From contig JADWOT020000004.1 in the NCBI GenBank assembly GCA_036345935.2, positions 8,804,696-8,868,695 of the forward strand: a DNA stretch of 64,000 nucleotides, written 5' to 3'. The notes beneath the pieces were generated by a model that did no database searches, had not been told where the DNA came from, and saw nothing but the letters and a program-made list of their open reading frames with translations. Origin of the DNA: Taenia hydatigena (lineage: Eukaryota; Platyhelminthes; Cestoda; Cyclophyllidea; Taeniidae). The first letter of the stretch is position 1. Each line of letters begins with the position of its first letter. Shown piece after piece: positions 46,619 through 58,873 of the stretch. The translations under genes were made by a program, and so were the position numbers.

Positions 46619-47388
46619 TTAGTTTGTCCCTTTCACATAGCAGTAACTCGGTGCGTAACTTTCTTATAGAATGTGATTTGTTTGAGAGCGTCAATAGATG
46701 TCAACACATCGTAAGTGTCAATTCAGCCAACGTTCACATATACACGACTGATATCAAAAGACTTTTCGCTTACATAAACATTGTCGTCGGTAAATGATAA
46801 TTACTCGCGAGCCAGTACTTCAAAAATACGCATGAAACTGCCGAATTCGGTCACCATCAAACACAATGTAGTAGACTCTGCTGCAAGAAAACGGAGAAAT
46901 GCCTTCGATCTTGCTAATAACTACGCTGAATTCATTTCATTCGGCTGGAAAGCTCAGTACTCAAAACGCAAACACTACATTGAGCAATCTCATTTAAACA
47001 TCAAAATTTATAACAAATATAACGTCCTATTCTTTTAGCGGAGTTGATTTTAAAATGGCTCTGTTTAGTGATGTCAAACAGGTGGAATAGAGGGAGAAAA
47101 CTGGCTTACCTTGTGCCAAACGTTTAGTCTATCCTAATAAACACATCATACGGCCAGAATTTATAGTCGTGGATAATGCTCGACATAAGCCCAATGCCAT
47201 AAATTGGCTATTCAATGAAATCATAATGAGAAAATGATCTATTTAATCTTTTAAAGGTGCAGTTTTTGAAGATGATGCAAATCCTGCCATGAAAGCGGTG
47301 AATAAGCTGGAAGTGAGTCGAATGATTGGAAAGGGCAGCGCTCGTGATGCGGTTGTAAGCACATCTTTTGTTACACGTAATTTTACGC
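46619..47388 (+). repeat. Repeat C, copy 2
   Basis: Partner of 43,609-44,356. After 47,388 the two diverge: here into unique sequence, there into repeat B. Confidence 0.85.
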
Positions 47389-48195
47389 CAGTCGACCTGG
47401 GCGCATTGTGTTTTCAGCACAGTCACCCTACCTTGGCTGTAGAGCCGGGATTCTGATAATGGGAATTGAGTCAAAAGTGAACTTTAATAATATGGTTTTT
47501 TGAACCGGTACTGTTTATCACCTCATACGTGGCACAATGAGATCAGCCGAGTCTGAGTCATTACTAACTTTCGAATGGCTGCAAGACCGAGTTAATGTTT
47601 GGGCCTTCAGGGCGCTTTTTCATCATGCCAACACAGTGGCTCTCTTTTCCCACAGCAACCAGCTCAATCGGTAGTCTCAAGCAACTAATAAGCAGGATTC
47701 TTTCGGTAACCCAATTCCCCTAAATCATCCCTGGCTCCATTTTATGGGATGGTCATAAGCACACTGGCCTAAAAGTAGGGTCATGTGAATAAAGTCGGAC
47801 TCCAAATGGTCTCTTGCAGGTGACGCCTTGCGTCTGTTCATCCTTACCGGTTTGCACCAACTTCCATGTTGTCCAGCCATACACCTATCCATGTTGTGCA
47901 AAGGCAATGGGGAGGAGAGAGTGTCAAGCGATCACTGGATTGACGGCTTCACTGATAAAAGGAACGTACACATCAACGTTATGCCGTTTTCTCCTTTGTG
48001 AATAGCAATCCTGCCAAACACGAAAATATGGTCATTGATGAGAAACAGACGGCACTATCAACCTTCCGCTTGTAGACTCTAAAGATTTACCCATCAGAGC
48101 GCTAACACGCACCACGAACCGCAATAAGACATCAGGAAGCGTCGCCAAATGCGGCTTTTGTGTAAGAAATACATGGGATTTACGGCATTGCGACA
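47389..48195. other. Tract without recognised genes
   Basis: Short frames only; nothing recognised on either strand. Confidence 0.45.
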
Positions 48196-48468
48196 TTACG
48201 AGAGATAGAACAACTGAGAAATGAAGGTGAATGATCTATTCTGAGCACACTTGCATTCATAACGTTCAGGCAAGTTGGCATGCAGCTCTGCACCCTTAAG
48301 GTAGAGCGGAGGAGGAGGAGGAGCTGCCACTGTCAGTTGGGCTGCATTTGCAGTGGAGAATGCTATGGTAGTTGTGTGATTGTTTCCTTCCACTCCCACA
48401 TTGGTGACGTTATCGTGTTGTCCAAAGTGTTTGCTAAGGCCCTTTTTTTTAGCCATTTTTGAAGTCAT
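48196..48468 (-). pseudogene. Diverged 3' part of the RRM exon (copy 3)
   Basis: The minus strand reads LSKHFGQHDNVTNVGVEGNN, then TTTIAFSTANAAQLTVAAPP and KGAELHANLPERYECK, which aligns with RSLFGKFGEV..., VVTFSTANAAQLAVATPP and KGARLCVSLPKSHKRR of the gene at 45,316. Similarity continues past the exon end into the intron (tgtgctcagaat versus gtgcgctcacac), so this is a DNA-level duplicate, not a processed copy. RNP2 is absent, and a (CTC)n expansion lies between helix 2 and beta-4. Confidence 0.65.
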
Positions 48469-49172
48469 TTTGCACCCAAATAATGCCTACTTTTAGCAAA
48501 ATTTGGTGGATACACTCCTTTTCTGTAATGCGAATGGACAGCTCCTTACGCTCGCAGACACATGTCTTGGAGTGCAGCGATGATGCCAGAACCCACTTCT
48601 TATCGCCTAGATTATGTAACTCCTTTATTTGCGGCTATTAATTTCTGTTGTTTAACTGCTTTTTAGTTCATTGCCTAACGCTTTCTCCTTCTATACTTTC
48701 CTAAACTTTTCTGTCCTCCCTTCTTAATTGTAATGGAAATTGTCACACTTGCGGTATTTTTTCAGCTTTGCGCATCGCCAGTCTTATGATTTTGTATCAC
48801 TGTTTCTTTTGTGTCTGCTCTTTCCGAATTTTACAATTGCGACATCTGTCGTGTCGTTGGTGCTGTTATATTCTGTCTTTATACAGCATTCACTACATCT
48901 CTAGTGTCCCGTTCGCTCATTTGTCTCCTTCCCTTGTTTCTTGCTTAGTCGCTTGACATGCAAATAAGACGCGTCAGTACGGTCAAATACCCTTCGTCTT
49001 TAATGTTGAAGCCAGGCAGTGATTGTGGAAGTAACGCTACTCCATCACAAGTGGTGTTCACTCGCCAATGTTTACATGCGCGTTTAGTAACTTACCTTAG
49101 TAAATCCATCAGACACCTGCATCTGTGTAATGGACGTAGATCTTTCATTTTCCGCCACCACTTTCTCCCTTT
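48469..49172. other. T-rich tract without recognised genes
   Basis: No supported exon. It lies downstream of the minus-strand gene ending at 49,173 and upstream of the RRM fragment, and probably holds the 3' untranslated region of the former. Confidence 0.4.
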
Positions 49173-49814
49173 TCAAAAGCGTGGCTTCACGATGGGGTCA
49201 TTCCAACCACTTTTGTTTCGCCAGTGCTTCTTACAAATGCTATAGCAGGGAAGGAACAAATAAAGCGTAAGATAGAGAAGGCAGAAAGGATAGGATGCAA
49301 GAAGAGGAATTGGAAGGAGCAGTTGGAAGACTTACCAACACAATATGCAACAACAGTCACTGCCACTCACTGTAATCCCATTCAGCGACGCGCAGACATC
49401 ATGCATCTTGCTTATTTCTGAATTCAGATCCAAGGTCTTTCGCACGAGTTTGCTTATGCTCTCATGGCTAGCCTCATTCGCCTTCACCACTTTCGCCATG
49501 GCAGCATTCAGAGCTGTGTTCGCCGCCACACAAAACTGCAGCACTGCTCCTACCATGACCTCAATAATTTCATCCTTCGCTTTCTTCTCCCTCTCTGACG
49601 TCGATGACTTCACCTCCTCTACCTGCTCCTTACGCGACTTTAGCATCGCCCCTCGGTGAGACAGATCATGCAGCTTGGAACGCAGCATTAGGTTGTACTG
49701 AGTGATGGGAGAAAAGAGAGTCAGATGGATTGGGTACAGTTTTGCCAACAACGCTACTCGCCGACCTAGCGTTGAACGGCTTTTTGGGTTGGACCAGATG
49801 CATATGCTGCTCAT
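49173..49814 (-). CDS. Coiled-coil protein with a C-terminal cysteine cluster, last exons
   Basis: On the minus strand, exon 49,697-49,336 follows a strong acceptor (ctctcttttctcccatcactcag) and encodes a heptad-like helical region (SKLHDLSHRGAMLKSRKEQV, then a KKAKDEIIEVM segment and an Ala-rich helix), ending SDCCCILC. Donor TTG|GTAAGT and acceptor 'ccctgctatag' give a 96-nt intron. The last exon (49,239-49,173) completes the split codon and reads CICKKHWRNKSGWNDPIVKP, RF, stop. The phase match supports the splice. Seven Cys within about 11 residues followed by basic residues resemble a palmitoylation or membrane-anchoring tail (inference). Upstream, the same frame is open to an ATG at 49,814 (MSSICIWSNPKSRSTLGRRV), but the strong acceptor suggests that part may be intron. 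Family not recognised. Confidence 0.6.
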
Positions 49815-49845
49815 GTTAAGATACAGCTGGTGGTGAAATCTAAAA

Positions 49846-49920
49846 CTCAAATGGGTGGGCTTTTAAGTTCAACGCACACTCTTCCTACACGATGAAGAAC
49901 ACCAACATATGCATCCGTGA
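49846..49920 (+). repeat. Short dispersed repeat (partner 36,862-36,935)
   Basis: See 36,862-36,935. Confidence 0.55.
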
Positions 49921-51039
49921 ATTCTTGTTATTTGTTGTCAGTGAATATAAAAGCTGTAGCGTTTTATGTAGGGCTGCCGCGCCTACCTTCTGCTGCATTA
50001 AAATGATGTCTCACTGCTCTGCGCCACATTTATTACAGACATGAACAACAACTCCAAGTAGATGCCTGCGGATATTTAAGTTCAGATGCTGCACAATTAC
50101 AAATCTGTTTTCTGGGACGTTCCTCATCAAGCAAGCTCTACATTTCCGCATAAGCAAAGGCCTCTTTCATCATCAATTCCTCCAAGAAGTTTTCGTTGGA
50201 ATTGAATGGTTTGCAAAGCGTGGTGTTATCAAAGGACGTACAACTAAGAGCATTATTTGTCCAATCACCTCTACTATTTTCCACCGATTTGAAGAGTCAA
50301 AATTTAGCTCTTTAAAGATGGTTTTGCTCTCATGACTGAAGCGTGTTCATCATGTAGCACGATGCACTGAAATCCATGCGCCGTGAAGCTAGCGACAATG
50401 CACACAATGTTTGACTACGAATGGTGGGTTTGAGAGGAATGTAATGCAGCTTTACTATCTCTTGTCACATGTGGCGATTTGCAGGACATTAACCACTCAT
50501 GGTTGGATTGGTGAGGTTTCACTACTCGTGACTGCTCGACATGTCACCAAGTTAGACGCGGTCACTTTGCCTACTCTTCATTCAAACCAATAAAAATGAT
50601 AAAATGCATGCGCGGACGCGACGCCACCACTACTAGCCAGCTCTGATTAACGCCCACTTGTGACACTGGTCGTAACAACACGATCAACGACGCTGCTAAG
50701 CTCAACTGCTTTCAGTAGGCCAACGATTATTGCTCAACACACAATTACGAAGTTGTTTTGATTGGGAAATATGTAGGGAAAATGCATTACTTTAGTAGGA
50801 CACAAAGCAGCAGCAAGTAATGACGTCTCAGCAATGTTCCTATGTGCTTATAATCGCGTCTCAGGCTGACTAGTCGTGAGGGAGGCCAATTCGATGCTCA
50901 CCACAGCTCGGTGCAGATAAAGAAGAGGCAAGGGCAAACAGGCGGTGCTAGTAGCAACAACTTCGAGAAGAGCAAGTTGATCCTGCCTGCTCTTCTTTTA
51001 CTCACTCATTCGCCTACCCAGTTTATCTTCATTCACGCA
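49921..51039. other. Tract without recognised genes
   Basis: Short frames only. The right end (about 50,985-51,040) resembles the inverted-repeat arm sequence near 15,250-15,300 weakly. Confidence 0.4.
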
Positions 51040-53108
51040 AGACGGTAATTCGAAAAATGCCGCATTAACAACCAGCTCACTTCATTCACTAATGCCACTC
51101 CTTTCTTTTCAGCAACAGCTAACCACACTGCAAGGCTGTGCGCACATTTTCCAACGAACTAAGTGCCAAAATACACAAGGCATTTAGATGTCAAGGCGCT
51201 GTGGAGGTTTTACACTCTGGCTCATTCTACAACTATGCGGACTCTGTCTTAGTCGATACAGGGACACATTGTGCCGCAGTAGACTTAACTCTAAGGATCA
51301 GGATAGTGCGATTAGCGTTTCTACCCAACGACCATTCTAGTACCCCAAATCTTTTCCATTCGAAGCAACCATTATTGCAAGGAGGGTATATTAGCTAAAA
51401 TGGGTGGGACCACTTGGACGAGCTACAAATCTTGCTGCTGCAGTTGATGATGCTGTCACCGGCTCCAGCCCGATCATCATGCCTATAGCTTGGAACCGGA
51501 TATCCCCTTTATGAGGAAACTTGCATCCCAGCAATCCTTTGGAATGTAGCACAAAATGTAACTGACCTCTATTCTATGCGAAAATTTTGATCAGCGGAAC
51601 TTTGTTAACTAAGCTATGCGGCCATACTCAGACTTACTCTTTGTTTACTCACTCACTAACTGGATCATGCATTTCCTTTACTTTGATCCACACATTGCGA
51701 AACCGCAAAAGACTGTCATTAGGAAATGAAGTAGCTGTGAGACCACCACGCATTCCCTCCCACCGTCGTAGACTAATGCACCATCTCTTCACAGCCGCAC
51801 GTGGTATGATGGAGCGATCGTTCCTGTGGTTCGCTTAGTATGACTAAGATATCATGCCAAAAGCAACTCGTTACAAAGACGTCTTCCAACATGGTTAGCT
51901 TAAAAGTCTGTCCCATTACTACTTAAGTTGAGTTGGTTTTAACAAAAATCGTATATACGGTTACATTTGTGCTATTATCCATGCACCTCATGATTCCATC
52001 TTCTGTTTCTTTTAGTAGTTCAAAATATGTGCCTGTTTCACCTATCTCCTAACAGTAGCAAGGCGCCTATCAAATAAAGTGATGCAGCAGAAGATACGGC
52101 TTGCGAATACAAAACCATTGCAACTGCAATTACGGTTGCTTAACCACTTCGATTGTCGCATGTACCTGCCACCATCCATTTTGACGCAATTGAACGGTAA
52201 ATCACCAGGCCTCCAATCAGTACGGAAGCATTGTAGTCGACACTCTTGTGAAGTAGAACATATCCAGGTAGCACCAGTGAGAGGATTACAAGAAATACAG
52301 CAGTATCCTAAAAATTGCACCAGTTTTAAACCTCAACTGTCCGTGAGGCTAATGTGATCAAAGGTCACTTGGACTGACCATCTCATTGGGTGGCTTTGAT
52401 GCGTTCTGCGACCAGAAATTGGTGCAGCGTTTAATGGTAAAGCAATGCAAAAATTAGTGTGAAAAAGCAAGAGTCTTGGATTGCAGTGCATGCCGAGTCC
52501 GCCAGAAGGCGAACAGAATGCAGTCAGAACAATGCCTACCTGCATATGTTAGTTTTCAAACACACTTCCACTGCTCTTAGCAGTCACACTGTGTAGGAGT
52601 CACACCACTCCATCACATGTACGCATCAAGTGTAGGCTTGTCACTCTTAGACGCGAGACTTGACCTGCCCTACGATCTGACACCCTTGTCTTATCAGGCG
52701 CAATTTCTTGCTCTGTCTTCTACAATGTAACACTTCAAAGCTAGATATAGTACAGCTGAGGCGCTCTAACGCAACTTACATCAAGCATATTTGCCATGAC
52801 ATCCAGTTAATTAGCTTATTTTTATACAATTCCTAGTTTTAGACGACATTTGATCCGTTGTCCTTAGCTTTTTTATAGCAATGTATAATTTGGATCCTGA
52901 TCTGCGTTGTGGTCATTGTATCTTCCTCCATGTACGCTAAAGGCTGGATAGGGTGCATGAAGTGCGTTGAATATATGGCAAATGGCAAGATTCTGGGGCA
53001 GAAATGGGACCTGTGGGGGCTCAAGTGGGCAGGTAGGTCAACACGCGGTTGAGTGAATCATCGTAGCCCAACTTTTGCGGTCGAACCTGTTGCAAGCAAC
53101 CTCCTCTA
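51040..53108 (+). repeat. Repeat A, copy 2
   Basis: This aligns to 284-385 and then 1,365-3,594 with small deletions. It again stands upstream of a GT31 unit, but here about 360 bp of unrelated sequence (53,109-53,465) separates them. Order and orientation equal those of copy 1, so repeat A and the GT31 unit were probably duplicated together. Confidence 0.85.
52116..52307 (-). CDS. Cysteine-rich exon-like segment in repeat A
   Basis: On the minus strand, after the acceptor-like 'tgcaatttttag', a frame reads GYCCISCNPLTGATWICSTS, QECRLQCFRTDWRPGD, LPFNCVKMDGGRYMRQSKWL and SNRNCSCNG. It has about ten cysteines in 64 residues, a density typical of small secreted disulfide-rich domains. The family is not recognised. 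The possible donor G|GTTTTG is weak. In repeat A copy 1 the frame has one nonsense change but keeps the cysteines. No flanking exons or signal peptide could be tied to it. Confidence 0.35.
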
Positions 53109-53464
53109 TTAACCACCACGGAAGAAAGCTGCTCTCTAACAAAGAACAAAACGCAAATCCATTAGTGGCTGCTCTGCTAGATGTCAAAAGCAAAAGTGAA
53201 AAAGCACGCTAACAGCTTGCGAAATAAACTTCAAGTCATGTGCTCCATGCTCGTGTCATTCATCAGCCATTAAACGGTATCAAATGAAGCAGCGCATTTA
53301 AGGGAAATTCGCACCTAAATGACTTCACATCCTCAAAGCTTTAATGCATGAAGCTTCTGACGCATTGATATATTTGCGCCCTTGGCTAGATAGACAATCG
53401 TAATTGATCACAAATTTCATTTGCGATTCAGTGACAAAGTCAAAGTAACTGGTGGTAGTCGTGT
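53109..53464. other. Unique spacer, no gene seen
   Basis: Only short frames. It separates repeat A copy 2 from the long GT31 5' flank and has no counterpart elsewhere in the window. Confidence 0.5.
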
Positions 53465-56400
53465 GGGTCCATCTCCACCCAATGGGTACTGAAACCCGGT
53501 GCCACCCAACCGCTAATGCCACTTTTCATTGGCGTCCAATCGTAAGCCTCCATACACAAGCTGGTGTGTTGCTAAGGTATCTCGACTACTTCTTAACATA
53601 CTAAAGCAAGCAATGCACTGTTCGATACAATGCATCTGCTCTGAGAAATGCATTAATTTTGCCAATGCTCCTGCTACATCTTCTCAGCATACGAACTCAG
53701 AGATAAACCAACTAGAGTCAAGCTAGCTGCAGATTCACCAGTTAAAATATGAGTAAAATCGAACCAGGGGAAAGGAATCGTAATAAGGAAAAAATAATTA
53801 TGGATAAAGCTAGGTGAGAATAAATTCAGGCAAAGTAAGGTGTGGTTGTATGGGTAGGTTTTGCGAATTGGAATGATTGTTCAGTAGATTCTACGAGTGT
53901 TTGCTTGCATTAGGTCACCAAACTGTCTGGTGAAATGGATTGTTCTAGCCTCTTGGAGGACAAATTCTTGCGATTTTATTTATTATATGCGGTATTCACA
54001 ATCGCCTAGATGCGATATGCGGTCTGCACGGATGTGCAGGTAGTGTGTGTCCAGTGGTGGGTGTGAACAATGAGGCCAACTAGCAACGCATGTAGGTTGT
54101 CGCGCATGTGAGTTGGTTTGCATTTGTACATCCACAATGCCATGAACCATGCTGCTGACGAAGCCATTTACGCCTCAATTTGGCATTTTGCACCAAGGAC
54201 AAGCGAATTCCGCACCACAACTAACACGGCAAGATGACGTCTACTTCACCGAATGAAGTAGTCAGTTGAGCTCTTACTTTCAGCCCATCCTGATGGCTGC
54301 CAGCAGCACGCTGCTGCACATTACTTCAATTGGCATTGAAAAGCAGCGCTGCATAGACGAACCCCGTCGTCGTTACCGCCCATAGCAGCGAACACTAAAC
54401 TGACGCTATGCTCACTGGCATGCATACATGTATTCTGATTTCCAAAACATAGATTCGTTCCCCCATATGCACATACTTATGCATGATACAAAAATACACT
54501 TCCGTATCAATGAAAGCGTGCAAATATTTGATACACACTTTCATGCACAAATCTACTTAGAATTATTGTCTTTAAAGGTAAACATCGTTCCCACAGATGC
54601 CTAATTAAGTCTGCATAAAATATCAATTTGTCTAACTCAAGGATTCATCTCTATCACTCGGTTGTACATAAATGCACATTATTAATGCACGATGCATACC
54701 CAATGGCAGTGCTACTGTTACTCAACAAAATGCCCAAATTTATCCCATCACCCCGATTACATGGGTGTGATTGCGCATCCAAAACCCGAATTCAGGTTTG
54801 TTTAAAATTATGTACGATTTTATACAAATGCCTAAATTATTTCTTCGGGAAATATTTTGCTTGAGGATAGTCCTGTCAGCATGCTACTGAATGGGATGCG
54901 TCGTAGGTTATTCAGCGCCTATCGAGCTGTGCGTGCATTCTTGCTGATTTTGCAGATCTGATTTATGCACAGTATCTCCCTTGCCATAGGCAAACCAGTC
55001 GATTTAGTAAAGAAATGCAAGCACAACCGTGTTGCAGTGTGTTGTACACACTTGTGCAGTGTGTGGTGCGTCAGACAGTGGGTGAAGTGATGTGGGCGTG
55101 GATGTGAAGAGGCGGGCAAATGCACTTACCTGTTACATTGTCAGATGATGCTGTGAGGCAAGCACAACCACTCCAGCCTCAAGCATCATTTGCACACTAT
55201 CCTATCGTTTTAGACCACTTAGCAAAGTAATTTCTGGTGAGACGCGCCCACATATGAACTGCACGCAGTTGAATTAAGCACTGCATTGTAGCATGAAACA
55301 TGGGAGCTCCTGCTCTTCCTTTCCATTCTACAAATCGAAAATCGGTGTTACACTTCATTGTCATCTGCGCATCCATAAATTACCTTATCTACATTTATGC
55401 CATTCACTTCAAAACCACATCCTCCGAGAGGTGGGTAACTCAACCAAATCGCAACGGTACTTACTGCGCATGGAACGATAGTATTTTTGCGAGCCCAAAC
55501 GGCTACTATCGGCTGCGCCTGTGCTATACGAGCGTCTTCGACAAATCCAACCTACTGAACACAACACCCACGATTGAGGAGTCGAAAATTCGAATAAACG
55601 GAAGCAGTAGACGCCTGAGATTTGAGGAGTTGGCAAGCATTCCGGATGTCGAGTGGTTGCCAAATTTTGATCCTAGCGTCTACCAGCTTTATCCTCAGTC
55701 GATTACCATGAGGGCTACACTGCAATCGCTCATTAATGACAAACCCATTTCTCACGTACGCAGAAAGTCTACCATTGCTTTTCATGACACCACTTTCTTG
55801 TAAGTGGGCTAGCAGCCCTCCGTGTGGTAGTTAATATGTGTGGGTATGTGAATGCATGAATATGCTTTTGCTCTTCCACTCATGACATCCCGTCCTCTAC
55901 CGCCTTGCATGAAACAATATCTCAGGAACATTATTCTGTGATCTTGCATTATTCTTTTAGCCTCCCCTTTACAATCCATGGATTCGATTTCTCCAAGTAC
56001 CCTCTAGAGTATGCTCTCCTCTCACGCACCCACAAGCCACAGATGGGCTCGCCGGTGGATTGTCTCGCCCTGACGTGGTGATTGTCTACAAGTCAGGGGT
56101 CTACAATTTTGAGGAGAGAAGTCAACTGCGCAAACTCTACCATCTCTACTACCCGGATGTCAAGATTTACCTCATCTTCTCTATCGGCTTACCACGAACT
56201 TCGCTGGACAACGTATTTCAACGAGACGGATTCAATGTGACCCTTACTAACAGAGCAGGAAATAAACTGAAGGCATATTCACAGCATCCACAAAGGACAG
56301 CCGAAATGCTTTCCAGGGAAATGCACGAATATGATGACCTACTTGTCGGTGACTACGAAGACTCCTACTATAATTTGACGCTGAAAATGTTCCACACATT

Positions 56401-58873
56401 CCAGTGGGCTGCTCGATTTTGTCGACTCTGCAAACCCATCTTCGTCTTTCTTGATGACGACTATGCCGTCAATACAAATAAGTTAGTCACATTTGTACGC
56501 AGCCTAACACCGGAACTTCGAGAAAACCTGAACTACGGTTGCGAAGTGATGGTGAATCCTGTCTTTCGGCACACCAGTCCGTATCTGCAGTGGGCCTTCT
56601 CGAAGCGCGAAATTCCTTGGCCATTCCATACACCACAGTACTTGGGTATCTACAGTATGTGGAGCTACCGTCATGTCCACGACTTGGCTCTGGCAATGCA
56701 CTTCACTAAGCCCATGGCAATTGATGACACGTGGTTGGGGATGGTGCAGTACAAGCTGAATCTCACACCCAAGAGAATGGAAGGCATGTTCCGCGAGAGT
56801 TGGCCGATGCCCAAGCATGTCAACTGCTCCGATATCTTCTTTGCTCTTCTTAGCGAATTTGAACAGCGCAAGTGCACATTGTAAAAGTAGTCCTACAAAC
56901 TTGCTATGCTAAAATTAAATAAGCCTCTTGAGGCAAATGCTTATGCATTAAAAGCCGCATGTTTGCACTCTCCACTAAGCAATGAAGCAGACCTAATTTC
57001 GAAATTCAACAGGAAGAGGTGAACACTTCCTGAACATCTCATCCTGATGCGAGGTATTTAGTGAACTTTGAACCAAATGTCTCTGTCACGTGTTTGCGGT
57101 GTAACCCCATAATCCTGTAATAGCAGCTCGAAGAACTGTTATTATAGTTAAGAAGTTTGTTATGATTGGGGAAGCATTTCCGCCTTAATGAAGTTGCTCT
57201 GCTTCGACCGCCAGAGGCGTGACACGTTCTCTTGCCTTTAGGGTCTGGAATATGCCTTGTTCAGATAAATGTCGTCCTGAGAATATTCTTTCCGATTTCG
57301 GATCACAGATCTCATCACTTAAGCACTGTCACACCGTTGTTCAAGCTCTGCTTCATTTCTTTCTAATCGAACAGCCAAAAGTTTCATAGTTAGATATTGT
57401 GCTGTACAAAACTGTGAACCACATATATGCGTCGGAAGTGCAGAAATGGTGATAAGTTGTAACGCAGCGAATCTTTTCTATTGAGCAGTCAGCAATTTAG
57501 CTGTTGATGGTTCACTGCCAGATTTTGTGTGCCAAAGGGTGGACTCTATTTAACCTCACTGTCGTGTTTTGCGCCAATTCCAACAGCTAGAGCTTCAATG
57601 AAGCGGCACACTGGCTTCATTTACAATACCTTCTCCATGCGTTTACAACCACACACCCACTCGTTCACTCACTCCTCCATTAACACGGCTCTTTGGGCCA
57701 TTGTCACACGCTCCTCCACACAATGATTAAGAGGTTGCAATAAAAATTACACCAAAAGTTTATGCATTCCTTAAGCCGGCACCAAGCTCGCTTTCTCTGT
57801 TTTCATCATTGCTATCTCCGTTGGCAGTACCCTGAGATACCTTTAAAGGTTCACTGCCATTGCGAATAATAGCAGCCATGCAACAGTAAGGCAATTAGGC
57901 TGGTACTATTGTGAGGAAAAATTTGATGTAGAGGTAGTTGTTGTGGGGATGAAATAACAGGGCATTTTTTATTATTTGCTTTGCTTTCAATTTTGTAATG
58001 ATTCAACCTTCATCTTGGCAAATGGAACGACTCGATTAAAAGTTGTTTAAGCAGTTTTAAGTGTTCGGCATCGGACCAGTTTAATCCATACTGGACGTCG
58101 GGTGGTAAATGCAACAATGTCTCACTGGTTGCCTAACAATTGTTAGGCTTATTACAAGTGTGCACTTCGAGCATTTGTCGCATGCATTTAGCTCTTGGGA
58201 AAAGAAGTTATCAATGCAAGCGGTGTAGGTGTGAGTGTGTGTGTGACTGGGTGCAATTGTGTGCATTTGGTACATCATTTAAAACCATGTGAAAGCCATC
58301 GAGAGTAGGTGTCCAAAATGCAATCCGCATTTTTTCACCCACTTTTAGACACGAAACTCTTATGCAAGAAAGTAAAGTGCGTGTTTCAAATAATTGAGCG
58401 TTTAACGCTAAAAAGTCAGGTGAAGATTGTAGTGCGGGCAACAGTTCATCGAAAAAGGAACATTTTAGCATAAATGCAAAAATAGACTTTAAATGAGCAT
58501 GGGATCGCATCGCGATGTGTAGAGGCAGAACACACTGATGCCGTTGCTGCTGGCTGTCATCGAAGATGAAAGAACTTCTTCCTATCAAGACAGAGGAAAA
58601 GTGATGAAACGAACCCCACATTTCAACAAGCTCTGAACTCTAATGCTAGTTGCAAGATAAGTTGCAGAACAAACACGGCTAATCTCAAGTCCTTACAAGA
58701 TGGCAATTGCATCTGGCAATTGTACTTTTCAAAGGCTTTGCTGTTTCAGGTATGGCTTTGAATGAGTCACAAGTGCTGAACAAATCTAGATGGCAACGAC
58801 CGACTGATGGGGTGATTTCGATGTGTATTGTGAGAAGCTGTCGGGTTAGAGCCAAATATGAAGAGGTGACGAA
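53465..58873 (+). repeat. Left arm of GT31 palindrome 2
   Basis: Long 5' flank (53,465-55,292, nearly the same as 19,690-21,518), GT31 copy 4, and 3' flank. At 57,899 the flank jumps from the equivalent of 6,798 to that of 8,846, a deletion of about 2 kb relative to unit 1. It ends in an imperfect CA run at 58,873-58,893, where the strand switch occurs. The short plus frame at 57,529-57,726 is mirrored at 60,614-60,417 and is not called as a gene. Confidence 0.85.
55300..56884 (+). CDS. GT31 beta-1,3-galactosyltransferase-like gene, copy 4 (best preserved)
   Basis: Exon 1 (55,300-55,799): ATG GGA GCT start, membrane anchor at residues about 14-36, stem with sequons NGT and NGS. The intron 55,800-55,960 is GTAAGT...TTCTTTTAG. 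Exon 2 runs to TAA at 56,882-56,884. The catalytic frame is unbroken from 56,060 and holds SRPDVVIVYKSGVYNFEE, DYEDSYYNLTLKMFHTF, FLDDDYAVN (DxD, metal and nucleotide-sugar binding in GT31), CEVMVNPVFRHTS, WPFHTPQYLG and IDDTWLGMVQYKLNL, plus sequons NVT, NLT and NCS. With the strong acceptor, exon 2 first reads FTIHGSDFSKYPLEYALLS, then meets a stop and must shift frame before SRPDVV. A weaker acceptor at 56,006-56,007 (TCTAG) would keep one frame and drop that stem piece. Family role: Golgi transfer of Gal or GlcNAc in beta-1,3 linkage. Functional status depends on the stem frame question. Confidence 0.75.
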
